NCBI RefSeq assembly: GCF_000317025.1
Contig: NC_019689.1
Location: 4,635,501 to 4,699,500 of the forward strand
Direction: 5' to 3'
DNA: 64,000 nt
Origin: Pleurocapsa sp. PCC 7327
Lineage (GTDB): Bacteria > Cyanobacteriota > Cyanobacteriia > Cyanobacteriales > Microcystaceae
This document shows, piece by piece, positions 25,158-33,688 of this stretch (position 1 is the first letter of the stretch; every line of letters begins with the position of its first letter). The notes beneath the pieces are model-generated. The model saw only the letters and a list, made by a program, of their open reading frames with translations, did no database searches and was not told where the DNA came from. Position numbers and translations under genes: made by a program.

Positions 25158-26327
25158 TCATTCACTAGAACGACGGTTACGCAAGAAAGACGGGAGATCG
25201 ACCGAACCCTGAGCTTGCAATTTTTGGGTAGAAGAAATTATCGGTGAGGGCCAGTTTGGGCGAGGCGGGGTAGTAATTTGAGAATTGGGATTTGAATTGG
25301 GGGTTTCAGCGTCAGACTCGTCTATTTCCAAAACCTCAGAAGCATCGATCTCCATAATGAATGCTTCTTCTAGTGGCTTGTCGAGACTAGAATCGATTGC
25401 ATTGGCATCTTTTGGTGGCGAGGGGGGAAAGCGATCGCTTTGGCTCGACCAAGGTTCGATCGCGGTAACTTTAGAAGTCACAGGGGGAGTTAGGGAAAAA
25501 TTAGACGACTCACTGAGGACAACGCGAGCGTCTGAGGCGCCTAAATACTGCTCTAGTGCCGCTTTGTACTCCAAGGCATAGCGCTGCTGGCGATGAAGTC
25601 GAGACCATAATTCCCGAATATGTTTTTCCATCGCGAGGAGTTTTTGGTCTTTGTCGTTGCAGTCTTCTTGGAGCAGGGCGCATTCTCGTTCTAAGCGAGC
25701 AATTTGTTGTTGGGCGAACTCAAGCTGTTGCGAGAGAGTGGCAATCTTCAGTTGCTGGCGTTCGACCTGCTGCTGGGAGGCATCTAATCGAGCCACTAAA
25801 CGGGCAATATGGTTTTGGGCTTGCTGAAGTTGTTCTGCCTGTTGGGCGATCGCTTCCTCTGCGCTTTGCGATCGCTCCTGTAACTGTTGCTGCGATTCTT
25901 TTAGCGCTTGTCTGAGTTGAAGGATGGTTCGATCGCGTTCTTGGTTTTGTTCTTCGAGTTGATGGGCGATCTCAAACCAATCAGTGTCTCCTTCTAGTCG
26001 TTCGCTATACCAGTTACTGTCAGCCTCGACTAAAGAAGCCTCTAGTTCGACTGTCTCAGATTTAATTCCAGGAGATGGCGGCTCCGAGGAATCAATCGTT
26101 TCCATCAGAGAACAGAGTTGCTCCTCCAGCGTCTGCTGGCGTTCGGAATCGTCCGAATTTTCAGGCAACTCGTCGTCTGTAGAGTTTGCCAACTCTATGA
26201 GGGATAAAAGTTGTTCTTCTAGATTCTCATCTGGTATCGGAACGCTTCGGTTTTCCGACAAGTCGCTGTCGGCAGAAGAAAAATTGGATTGTGAAGGAGG
26301 AATATTTGAGGAATTAGCGTCACTCAT
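25158..26327 (-). CDS. Cyanobacterial coiled-coil hypothetical protein
   Basis: 389 residues from ATG at 26327; a GTG directly before it is the only alternative. The N-terminal 110 residues are acidic and rich in Ser and Glu, with two LEEQL repeats. Residues about 110-260 form a long Gln-rich coiled coil (for example QLEEQNQERDRTILQL and HIRELWSRLHRQQRYALEYKAAL). The rest is a low-complexity linker ending in VDLPSFLRNRR. There is no signal peptide or membrane segment. I cannot name a function; a scaffold or structural role is plausible. It is monocistronic, with csaB 341 bases upstream on the same strand. Confidence 0.8.
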   Translation of the reverse strand: MSDANSSNIPPSQSNFSSADSDLSENRSVPIPDENLEEQLLSLIELANSTDDELPENSDDSERQQTLEEQLCSLMETIDSSEPPSPGIKSETVELEASLVEADSNWYSERLEGDTDWFEIAHQLEEQNQERDRTILQLRQALKESQQQLQERSQSAEEAIAQQAEQLQQAQNHIARLVARLDASQQQVERQQLKIATLSQQLEFAQQQIARLERECALLQEDCNDKDQKLLAMEKHIRELWSRLHRQQRYALEYKAALEQYLGASDARVVLSESSNFSLTPPVTSKVTAIEPWSSQSDRFPPSPPKDANAIDSSLDKPLEEAFIMEIDASEVLEIDESDAETPNSNPNSQITTPPRPNWPSPIISSTQKLQAQGSVDLPSFLRNRRSSE

Positions 26328-26671
26328 CACAGGTCAATTCGTTAGAACCTATCGGAAACTCTCTCGTTGTTTTGAGATTCGTTAACGCGATCGCGCTTTA
26401 GTTACGCGCCGCTAGCATTGGCTACGAGTGTCAATGACCGCAGAATTTGCGTTTTTGTTCCCCCAGTTGGGAAAGACAAAGGGAAATCGGAATTCGGAAT
26501 TCGGAAGTAGGGGGAGTGTGGGAGATGTGGGGAGTGTGGGGAGAGGAGGGGACAATTAACTACTAACCACTGTACGGGCGGGTTTTTGACAGTAACTGTG
26601 GGGAAATCTCTCGTGTTTTTAGATAAACCCATCCCTACTGACTAATCCAAAATCCAAAATCCCAATAGCTC
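26328..26671. other. Intergenic region with AATTCGG repeats and a G-rich run
   Basis: 344 bases lie between csaB and the coiled-coil gene, both on the minus strand. The stretch 26488-26504 has overlapping AATTCGG heptamers. From 26510 to 26551 the plus strand has five runs of three to five G in a purine-rich context (26510-26514, 26520-26522, 26529-26532, 26538-26541, 26548-26551), a possible G-quadruplex. No gene is supported here. Confidence 0.5.
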
Positions 26672-27706
26672 CTAACAAACCTTTGCTAAAATTTCCCGAT
26701 GCATCAGAGCGCGATCGACTAGAGACCGAATTTGAGCGGGTGTCAAAGATTCCCCATTGACATAGTGTTCCAACCAGGCGGTGCTAATGACGTTGGGATC
26801 GTTGGGAAGGTCTTCTAATTCCCATCCGGGCAGATTAATTTCTTCCATCAACCGACTCACTTTGGGATCGTAACTGAGGGCAAAACAGCGACATTCTTCA
26901 GCAGCTGCCATGATGAGGCTATGGTAGCGCATCCCGATCGCCATTTCTACGCCTCGGAATAATCCCTTTAATTCCCTGGGATCTTCGAGGGAAATGAGAT
27001 GACGCTCTCCGGGAAGTTGCTCGGCAATAGAACGGGCGATCGCCAGATCCTGAGACGCTTGGAAAGGAACGAGTAAAATACAGGTTTTCGTCGCTTTCTG
27101 AAAATCGATTAATGCCTGAGTCAGATTGGCAAGGCGTTGAGGAGTCAGTTGTGGATGAGAGCGCAAATTGACAGCGACTCTGGGAGCGGGCAAATCCCAC
27201 AACCCTTGAACGGGTTTTGCTTCCATTGCCCAAACCGGATCGGGGGCAAGAATGGGAGAAAGGTTCCACTCAGCTACTAGGGCAGCCGAGACGCGATCGC
27301 GAACGCTGATAGCCGTGCATCCTTGCAAAACCCGTTTCGTCATCGATCGCGTTATCGAACGCTTGAGAGGACCGATTCCCTGCGCCCAAGCGATCGTTTT
27401 TAAGCCTCGCTGCTGCGCCAATGCCATCAATCCAATATAATAAAAAGGACTGGCAAAACTGGTAACGTCTTGGATCAAGCTGCCGCCTCCCCAAATAAAC
27501 AGTTCTGACGCTTTGAGCGCCCGCAAAACCGGAAAAGCCGAACGGCGATCGCAACTTTCTACCCCATAGCGCTTGCTAGTCTGGGCTGGATTGCCGGAAA
27601 GGACGATGGGAGTTATCCGTTTGGGCAACATTTGTACTAAAGACACTAATAAGGCTTCATCTCCGGCATTTCCTTTCCCGTAATATCCACAAATGACTGC
27701 CCGCAT
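26672..27706 (-). CDS. csaB: Polysaccharide pyruvyl transferase CsaB
   Basis: 344 residues. CsaB-family enzymes add a pyruvyl ketal from phosphoenolpyruvate to sugars of cell-surface polymers. The N-terminal CGYYGKGNAGDEALL and the ELFIWGGGSLIQDVTS block are family signatures; IAWAQGIGPL and MRYHSLIMAAA (the conserved C-terminal substrate site) are also present. Length and frame are normal. In cyanobacteria the product is thought to decorate secondary cell wall polysaccharide that anchors SLH-domain proteins. It is monocistronic, with a repeat-rich spacer of more than 600 bases upstream. Confidence 0.9.
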   Translation of the reverse strand: MRAVICGYYGKGNAGDEALLVSLVQMLPKRITPIVLSGNPAQTSKRYGVESCDRRSAFPVLRALKASELFIWGGGSLIQDVTSFASPFYYIGLMALAQQRGLKTIAWAQGIGPLKRSITRSMTKRVLQGCTAISVRDRVSAALVAEWNLSPILAPDPVWAMEAKPVQGLWDLPAPRVAVNLRSHPQLTPQRLANLTQALIDFQKATKTCILLVPFQASQDLAIARSIAEQLPGERHLISLEDPRELKGLFRGVEMAIGMRYHSLIMAAAEECRCFALSYDPKVSRLMEEINLPGWELEDLPNDPNVISTAWLEHYVNGESLTPAQIRSLVDRALMHREILAKVC

Positions 27707-28328
27707 TACTTTTTGTCCTTGTTTGTTGGAAGATTTTTGCTCGATCGTTTATATTTTCTCAACAATTGGCTCAGTGTCATCCCAATTCGCAATTCACAAT
27801 TGGAGCTATTAGACCTTTTATGAAAAAAGATTTTCATCTTCGATTGTGAGCGCGATCGCCATCATGCTCGTCTCTTGCCAAAATATTTAGATATCATGTT
27901 GAGCAATCGCTCAACATTTCCCAGATTCTTCCTCTTTAATTGCGAATTGTCAACCGCCCCGGACGGAGCGAAGCTCCGAGGATCGCTTCTCCAAGAATTG
28001 TTTCGATCGACAACTGACTGCCAGCGCGATCGGATAAGCTGGATAAAGACTTCCTCGATATTCGCGAGAATATAGACCTCATACCGTTTTCTCTTTCTAA
28101 GAGAGGTACAGTCTAATACCATTTTGGATGAAAGGATTTTGGATTGGGGATTGGTCAATTGTCCTTTGTCATGGGTCATTAGTCATTTGATGAAAGGATT
28201 GATTCTCCCTGTACTTCTGACTTCTGCCTAAAAGCCTTCAAACTTCTGTCTTCCGAATTCCGACTCCGCCGCGCAGGACTAACGTCCGAGCAGCGCCGAG
28301 TTCCGACTTCTGAGAGAGAACTGCTATC
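27707..28328. other. Repeat-rich intergenic region between csaB and rsmB
   Basis: 622 bases without a supported gene. It holds several inverted repeats: GTTGAGC/GCTCAAC (27898-27915), CGGAGC/GCTCCG around GAA (27965-27979) and GGAC/GTCC around TAAC (28276-28287), plus heptamer-like TAGTCAT sequence near 28170. The open frames across it have no family resemblance and are antisense to one another. It must include the promoters of the two divergent genes csaB and rsmB. Confidence 0.5.
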
Positions 28329-29669
28329 ATGCCAACTCCGCGTCAACTGGCTTTTGATGCTCTCCATGCTATTTATCGACGGGGAGCTTATACAGATGTT
28401 GCTCTAGATCGCGTCTTGCGCCAAACTAACCCTAGCGGTGCCGATCGCGCTTTGGTTACAGAATTAGTTTATGGTATCGTCCGCCGACAGCGATCGCTCG
28501 ATGCTTTAATCGACCAACTCGGCAAAAAGAAAGCCTCTCAACAACCGCCAAATTTACGCATTATTCTCCAGATCGGTTTATACCAGTTACGCTACCTCAG
28601 TCACATTCCCGCTTCTGCCGCTGTCGATACCAGCGTAGAATTAGCCAAAAAAAACGGATTAAAATCGCTGTCTGGCGTAGTTAACGGACTTTTGCGCCAA
28701 TACGAACGTCTAGCGGCCCAAGGTAGCGATCCTCTAGAATTGCCTACAGATCCCGTTCAACGACTGGGAATCGCCTACAGCTTTCCCGACTGGATTATCC
28801 AGCTTTGGCTAGCGCAATTCGGAGTTGCAGAAACGGAAAAGTTATGCGAGTGGTTTAATCGACCTCCTGAGATCGACTTGCGGGTCAACATTCTCAAAAC
28901 GACTATCGATGAAGTCGCAACTGCCTTGGCTGATGCTGGCATTACTGTCTCTCGCGTTCCCTACTTACCGCAGGCGTTAAGATTAATAGGAGGAGCGCGA
29001 TCGATTCAACAATTACCCGGTTTTCAGGAGGGATGGTGGACGGTGCAAGATAGTAGCGCCCAGTTAGTCGCCCATTTGCTCGATCCCCAACCCGGAGAAG
29101 TCGTCATCGATGCCTGTGCCGCACCGGGAGGCAAAACAACCCATATTGCCGAACTGATGGGCGATCGCGGTACGATCTGGGCGTGCGATCGCGTCGAATC
29201 TCGCTTGCGCAAACTTCAAGAAAATATCCAACGCTTGCAACTCCAATCGATTCAAATTTGCACGGGCGACAGTCGTCAGTTTTCCCAATTTAGGCAAAGG
29301 GGCGATCGCGTTTTGCTAGATGCTCCCTGTTCTGGACTGGGAACGCTGCACAGGCGACCTGACATTCGTTGGCGACAAACCCCAGAAAAGATCGCTCAAC
29401 TGTCTCGCCTACAAGAAGAACTGTTAACGCAAACAGCCACCTGGGTAAAATCTGGAGGTACATTAGTATATGTAACTTGTACGCTCAATTCCCTAGAAAA
29501 CGAAACAGTAGTACGAGCTTTTTGCGATCGCCATCCCGATTGGCAAATTCAACCGCCATCTCCCGACTCTCCCGCCGTCCCCTTTACAACCAGCGAAGGA
29601 TGGATTAAAGTTTTACCTCACCTACATCAGATGGATGGTTTTTTTATGGTGAAGTTGAAGAAAAAATAA
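28329..29669 (+). CDS. rsmB: 16S rRNA (cytosine(967)-C(5))-methyltransferase RsmB
   Basis: 446 residues. Residues 1-140 form the NusB-like RNA-binding domain (RQLAFDALHAIYRRGAYTD, ALVTELVYGIVRR). The rest is the Rossmann methyltransferase: motif I DACAAPGGKT, the catalytic motif DAPCSGLG with RRPDIRW after it, and the second conserved cysteine in YVTCTLN followed by ENE. RsmB methylates C967 of 16S rRNA (E. coli numbering). The start ATG at 28329 gives the usual PRQLAFDAL N-terminus. The TerB-like gene follows 55 bases after the stop on the same strand. Confidence 0.95.
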   Translation: MPTPRQLAFDALHAIYRRGAYTDVALDRVLRQTNPSGADRALVTELVYGIVRRQRSLDALIDQLGKKKASQQPPNLRIILQIGLYQLRYLSHIPASAAVDTSVELAKKNGLKSLSGVVNGLLRQYERLAAQGSDPLELPTDPVQRLGIAYSFPDWIIQLWLAQFGVAETEKLCEWFNRPPEIDLRVNILKTTIDEVATALADAGITVSRVPYLPQALRLIGGARSIQQLPGFQEGWWTVQDSSAQLVAHLLDPQPGEVVIDACAAPGGKTTHIAELMGDRGTIWACDRVESRLRKLQENIQRLQLQSIQICTGDSRQFSQFRQRGDRVLLDAPCSGLGTLHRRPDIRWRQTPEKIAQLSRLQEELLTQTATWVKSGGTLVYVTCTLNSLENETVVRAFCDRHPDWQIQPPSPDSPAVPFTTSEGWIKVLPHLHQMDGFFMVKLKKK

Positions 29670-29724
29670 AAGATATCAGAAGAAACCTTTCTTGTAGGAC
29701 AAGTTAGATACGTAATATTTTTTA

Positions 29725-30150
29725 ATGATGAAAAAAGACGTGGACGCAAAACAACTCCTAAAAATTTTGGTTGGTGTTGCTTGGCTAGACGGCATCATTC
29801 AACCAGAAGAACGAAACTATTTACGCCGCATGGCAGCCAACACTGGAATAGCTGATGACCCAGAAATTCAATCGCTTTTATCCGAACTCAAACCCGTAAA
29901 ACCAGCAGAATGTTACCAGTGGCTAGAGGACTATGTAGGCAAAAATCCTTCTCAGAAGGATTATTATGGATTGTTAGAAGCCATTAGCGCTCTAATTTAC
30001 AGCGATGGCGATATTCCAACGCAAGAAGCTAAATTGCTAACTAAAGTACAGCTTCTCGATCCGTCTAGCGAATCTCCCAAATCGACTGGTGACAAAGTTC
30101 TTAAAACCATTCAAAAACTATATCGAAAAGCTATTAGCGAGCATGCTTGA
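29725..30150 (+). CDS. TerB-like (tellurite resistance TerB superfamily) protein
   Basis: 141 residues, or 140 from the second ATG at 29728. The pattern LLKILVGVAWLDGIIQPEERNYLRRMA near the N-terminus and ISALIYSDGDIPTQEAKLL later match the two acidic metal-binding repeats of TerB-like helical bundles (WLDG..., SDGD...). Members bind calcium or other divalent metals at the membrane; their exact role is open. It lies 55 bases downstream of rsmB on the same strand. No other ter genes are near, so true tellurite resistance is unlikely. Confidence 0.8.
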   Translation: MMKKDVDAKQLLKILVGVAWLDGIIQPEERNYLRRMAANTGIADDPEIQSLLSELKPVKPAECYQWLEDYVGKNPSQKDYYGLLEAISALIYSDGDIPTQEAKLLTKVQLLDPSSESPKSTGDKVLKTIQKLYRKAISEHA

Positions 30151-30424
30151 GCGAAGGCACGAGCGGGTTCGTTCATAACTCACTCATCATCGGTTTTGCT
30201 TTCTCTAGCTTTATTTTCTATAGAAATGCAGAGTGTTCGGCTTTGACCGAAGCAGCCAAATTTGTAAGCCACAGTGACAGGAAAAAACACTGGTTTGTGG
30301 AGCGAGGGATAGAATAGAAGAAAAGTCGCGATCGCAAGTGAGATATTCACCGGAGTAGAAAATCTTTAAGCTCTTATCAATCGGACTCGATCGCAAGTGC
30401 GAAGAAGTAGAACTTTAAGCATTA
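30151..30424. other. Intergenic region after the TerB-like gene
   Basis: About 270 bases between the convergent TerB-like and dps genes. Short open frames here show no family signal. Apart from the dps terminator at its right edge, I see no defined element. Confidence 0.4.
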
Positions 30425-30450
30425 AAAGCCTGCCACAAGCGGCAGGCTTT
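30425..30450 (-). terminator. Rho-independent terminator of dps
   Basis: AAAGCCTGCC (30425-30434) pairs perfectly with GGCAGGCTTT (30441-30450), a 10-bp stem with a six-base loop. Read on the minus strand it is 23 bases beyond the dps stop and ends in CTTTTAATG. The symmetrical A/T ends could also serve the convergent TerB-like gene. Confidence 0.75.
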
Positions 30451-30472
30451 GTTTGTTAATCGCTAGAACCGA

Positions 30473-31018
30473 TTAGCCGACTACATCCCCTTTTTTAACT
30501 AAGTGAGCTTCTAGGAACCACAAGCGCTTGTCGATGTCGCGGGAAATTTCGGTGTAAAGATCGGCGGTGTCTGCATCTCCCAGCTCGTCAGTTTTGTCGA
30601 TTGCCCCCCGAAGGTGAGCGGCATATTGAGCGTAACGTTCTGCTAAGGCTGTTACATGCTCTGCGCCATCTACAATATCATAAGGGTATTCTGGTAGGAT
30701 GGACTGTGCTGCGGCAATGCGAGCCGTTCCCATCGCCGTAGCGCCAAGCGCGGTAACTCGTTCGGCAACCAGATCTACATACCCTTCCAACTCGGTAGCT
30801 AGTTCGTCAAATAGCTCGTGCAATTGGTAGAAGTGCATGCCCTTAACATTCCAGTGAGCTTGTTTGACTTGGGTTTTAAGATCCAACGTGGCAGCCAGGG
30901 TTTGATTGAGAATTTCTACTACTGACTTGCGAATGTCAGCCGATAAATCGATGCGAGTCGGATAGAAACGTGTAGACAATGCAGATTTGCCCGTTTGAGT
31001 TACTTGTGTTGTCGCCAT
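30473..31018 (-). CDS. dps: Dps-family DNA-binding ferritin-like protein
   Basis: 181 residues. Dps assembles as a dodecamer that oxidises and stores iron and protects DNA from peroxide. The ferroxidase ligands are all present at the family spacing: H55, H67, D71, D82 and E86, within KQAHWNVKGMHFYQLHELFDELATE and VDLVAERV. The N-terminal tail of about 25 residues has little positive charge, so DNA binding may be weak. The ATG at 31018 has AAAGGAG nine bases upstream. It lies 53 bases downstream of the ZIP transporter gene on the same strand, probably as the second gene of an operon under the promoter at 31945-31974. Confidence 0.95.
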   Translation of the reverse strand: MATTQVTQTGKSALSTRFYPTRIDLSADIRKSVVEILNQTLAATLDLKTQVKQAHWNVKGMHFYQLHELFDELATELEGYVDLVAERVTALGATAMGTARIAAAQSILPEYPYDIVDGAEHVTALAERYAQYAAHLRGAIDKTDELGDADTADLYTEISRDIDKRLWFLEAHLVKKGDVVG

Positions 31019-31071
31019 GATGATTTCTCCTTTCTCTTATTAAGCTTTACAAGATTAGCGATCGAATGTCA

Positions 31072-31845
31072 TCAGCCAAACGCTGTATCCATAAACATCA
31101 TCGCTACGAATCCGGTCATCACTCCAAAGGTTCCCTCTTGAGCCAAACCCTTACAATTAATTTCCGGAATAATCTCATCCACGATAACGAATAACATTGC
31201 GCCCGCAGCAAACGCCATTGCCCAAGGCAATATCGGTTGAGCTAGACTGACTACACTCGCTCCAACAATCCCGCCAATTGGCTCGATTAAGCCTGTTAAG
31301 AAGGAAACGCCTAAAGAGTAACTTACTGAATATCTTAAGTTTCTCAAGGCAAGCGCCACAACTAATCCTTCTGGCATATTTTGCAAGCCAATTCCAGTTG
31401 CTAAGGCTAGTCCGCCGCTAGGATTTTCGCCGCCGAAACCAACGCCAACTGCTAATCCTTCTGGAAAGTTGTGTAGGGTGATGGCAAGGATAAATAGCCA
31501 AATTCGCTCAAAATTTTGGCGCGTAGCTCCTTTCTGTCCTTTGAAAAAGTGTTCGTGCGGAAAGTTTTCGTGAGCTAACCAAATTAATCCAGCTCCTAAC
31601 AAAATCCCTACGCTGAGAATAAAAGCTGCTTTGGGTTTAGAATAACCCTGTGCGATCGCGGCTTCTACTCCCGGAACGATTAGAGAAAAGGAAGTCGCTC
31701 CTAGCATCACCCCACCCCCCAATCCTAACAAAATCCCCTGAAACCGTTCGGTCATATTGACGGTTAACAAGATAGGTAGGGCGCCAACGCCAGTTGCTAA
31801 TCCTGCGATTAAACTAGCAACGAAACCAATAGCAACTGTTTCCAT
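31072..31845 (-). CDS. ZIP-family divalent metal transporter (GufA-type)
   Basis: 257 residues from ATG at 31845; the frame continues to a GTG at 31908, but that adds a charged segment that does not fit a membrane N-terminus. About eight membrane segments are present. The metal-site motifs are HNFPEGLAVG (segment 4) and GLQNMPEGLVVAL (segment 5), the latter with Gln as in the GufA branch. A His-containing loop, HENFPHEHFF, follows segment 3. ZIP proteins bring Zn, Fe or Mn into the cytoplasm. It is followed by dps and preceded by a promoter with a paired operator, which suggests metal- or oxidant-dependent control of uptake together with storage. Confidence 0.88.
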   Translation of the reverse strand: METVAIGFVASLIAGLATGVGALPILLTVNMTERFQGILLGLGGGVMLGATSFSLIVPGVEAAIAQGYSKPKAAFILSVGILLGAGLIWLAHENFPHEHFFKGQKGATRQNFERIWLFILAITLHNFPEGLAVGVGFGGENPSGGLALATGIGLQNMPEGLVVALALRNLRYSVSYSLGVSFLTGLIEPIGGIVGASVVSLAQPILPWAMAFAAGAMLFVIVDEIIPEINCKGLAQEGTFGVMTGFVAMMFMDTAFG

Positions 31846-31911
31846 CCTTTCTTTGTGTATTTTAAAACAAAAACGGGTTTTGGAGTAGTAAAGATTGCTC
31901 GTCGACACAAT

Positions 31912-31974
31912 TCGTATTCGTTACGAGTTTGTTCTACTTTCTAAAGTGTACTCATAACGAATACGACTTGTCAA
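31912..31974 (-). promoter_or_regulatory. Promoter with paired 17-bp operator upstream of ZIP-dps
   Basis: On the minus strand, TTGACA (31974-31969) and TACACT (31950-31945) are 18 bases apart, a good sigma-70 promoter. The spacer contains the 17-mer TCGTATTCGTTATGAGT (31966-31950). Its inverted partner lies at 31912-31928, identical but for one base, and falls about 10-26 bases past the expected transcription start. One site lies between -35 and -10 and one just past the start, which fits a repressor, perhaps acting by cooperative binding or a short loop. The regulator is unknown; the motif is not a Fur, Zur or SmtB box that I recognise. Confidence 0.75.
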
Positions 31975-32064
31975 GGGAGTTTTTAAAAGAATTGGCTTGA
32001 AAATTGCGATCGCCTTTTCTCGTAGCTGTTCTCAATTCAATGCGGTACAATCAAAGAATTTTGG

Positions 32065-33273
32065 ATGACTTTTAATATGTCCAAACATTATATTTTTTTT
32101 ACTAGAAATGTCTTGCCCCAACCCGAAGCCCATATCATTCACGATGTTAATACGGCTAATGCAGCAGCCAATTTGGGGTATCCAGCAATTTTAGTCTATA
32201 TTCAGCAGGGAAAAAAAGCTCTCAATCCTCTCGATTGGTTTTATCCATTTCGACCGAAAAAACCGTCAGAAGAATTGATTAACTTTTACAATATTCAAGA
32301 CAAACTAAAGGTTATTCCCCTCTCAATGCCATCGCCGATTAGCGAAAAGGGAGGAAAATGGACTCATCCAAGCACCTACGTTTGCAAGTACTATTTTCCC
32401 GTTCATATCTTTCCCCATACTAAAATATTGCATACTTTAGACTGGAATTTGGTAAAAACAGCGATTAGAGCTGGCATTCCTGTTATTTACGAGCGAGAAC
32501 ACGATCGCAACGGCAAATACGAACCGGAAATTGTTAATAGTCCTCTTTTTCAGGTAGCAATTACCGTTGCCGATTCAGTCAGAGAAAACATGATTCAAAA
32601 TGGCATGCCGCCAGAGAAAATCGTCAAACTTCATCTGAGCTACAATCAATCCTTTTTAGTCAGACAACCAGAAGCGGCGGCAGAATGGCGAAAAAAATTG
32701 CTGGTTGACGCAAGAGAGCATTTAGTCGTTTACTCTGGGGGATTGTACAAGTTTAAAGGAGTCGATTTGTTATTGGATGTTGCTAAAGAATTACCCCGCC
32801 TTCAGTTTGCCTTTGCTGGGGGGAATAAAACTCAACTGAAAGCCTATCGTCAGTTAGTGCAAGAAAAGCAAGTTAAAAACGCTATCTTTTTAGGCTACAT
32901 ACAACACGAACGACTGCCCAGTTTGCTCCAAGCGGCGGATATCCTAGCTCACCCTCATCTTTCCGGGCAGGCAGCGACTTTTACCTCTCCCCTCAAATTC
33001 TTTGAATATTTGGCTTCTGGAACGCCAATCGTTGCCTCTGAGATTCCCCCGCTAAGGGAATTCAAAACGGCAAACATCGTGGCTGGTTGGTGCGAGACTG
33101 ATAGCGTTGCTGCTTATACCCGCGCTCTGAAGCAGGCGTTAGAAACGCATCCCAGAAAAGTTGAGGGATATTCCGAACAAATCGAGTTCGCACGCCAGTT
33201 TTCCTGGGAAAGCAGATTGGCGAAAATTATGAGCTATGTAGACGAGTCGCTGCAACCGTCTATTGTTTATTAA
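32065..33273 (+). CDS. GT4-type glycosyltransferase (group 1)
   Basis: 402 residues, GT-B fold. The C-terminal domain is clear: VVYSGGLYKFKGVDLLLDVA, FAFAGGNK, the domain's acidic-region equivalent, and PLKFFEYLASGTPIVASEIPPLREF, the nucleotide-sugar binding segment of GT4 enzymes. The N-terminal half (NTANAAANLGYPAILVYI, HTLDWNLVKTAIRAGIPVIYE) is the acceptor lobe. A second ATG at 32077 gives an equally good N-terminus (MSKHYIFFTRN). It stands alone, divergent from the ZIP promoter, about 4 kb before the main polysaccharide locus. Acceptor and donor are unknown. Confidence 0.88.
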   Translation: MTFNMSKHYIFFTRNVLPQPEAHIIHDVNTANAAANLGYPAILVYIQQGKKALNPLDWFYPFRPKKPSEELINFYNIQDKLKVIPLSMPSPISEKGGKWTHPSTYVCKYYFPVHIFPHTKILHTLDWNLVKTAIRAGIPVIYEREHDRNGKYEPEIVNSPLFQVAITVADSVRENMIQNGMPPEKIVKLHLSYNQSFLVRQPEAAAEWRKKLLVDAREHLVVYSGGLYKFKGVDLLLDVAKELPRLQFAFAGGNKTQLKAYRQLVQEKQVKNAIFLGYIQHERLPSLLQAADILAHPHLSGQAATFTSPLKFFEYLASGTPIVASEIPPLREFKTANIVAGWCETDSVAAYTRALKQALETHPRKVEGYSEQIEFARQFSWESRLAKIMSYVDESLQPSIVY

Positions 33274-33452
33274 TTTGTCGGATCTTGGGGAAAGGTTGCC
33301 TTGTATTCTTCTAGCAACTCGTCCAATTCTTCCAAAGCTTGGGAAACATCAAGACGCAAGGTTCCCAAATTGGGTTTCTCCAAAAGTTGGACTAGGAACT
33401 CTCGCTTTTTGGCAACGCGATCGACTTTCTCTTGAAGGGCGGCTTTATCCAT
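33270..33452 (-). CDS. Small coiled-coil hypothetical protein
   Basis: 60 residues, overlapping the stop of the GT4 gene tail to tail by four bases. The protein is a single charged heptad helix (MDKAALQEKVDRVAKKREFLVQ, then LDVSQALEELDELLEEYKATF), with good amphipathic periodicity and a normal ATG. The opposite-strand frame is rich in Cys and Arg and looks like noise, so this strand is preferred. Such short conserved helical proteins are frequent in cyanobacteria and have no known function. Confidence 0.65.
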   Translation of the reverse strand: MDKAALQEKVDRVAKKREFLVQLLEKPNLGTLRLDVSQALEELDELLEEYKATFPQDPTN

Positions 33453-33688
33453 GCTGCTATTTCCTATGGGTAACTCTAGCTTTTATTTAACACATTTTTT
33501 ATGGCGATTGCTTGTTGATTTCGGCTAGTAGTTCTTTAACCGTATTACTGCAAGGGGTTTCTCTTATCTTTCCCCTATTTGATGTTAGGATAATGACCCG
33601 TTTCACGCCTTTATTTGTAAAGTAGAAATTAGGGCAGCGATTTTGCTACGCATCGATTGCTTAATTACCTATGGATCGTTAACTTACT

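Noticed and set aside
27862-28179. 105-codon minus-strand frame between csaB and rsmB
   Set aside because: It crosses several hairpins and heptamer repeats and resembles no protein.
30211-30396. 61-codon minus-strand frame after the TerB-like gene
   Set aside because: No family resemblance and no ribosome-binding site; it lies in the terminator side of dps.
33263-33490. 75-codon plus-strand frame after the GT4 gene
   Set aside because: The opposite strand encodes a better, amphipathic coiled-coil protein.
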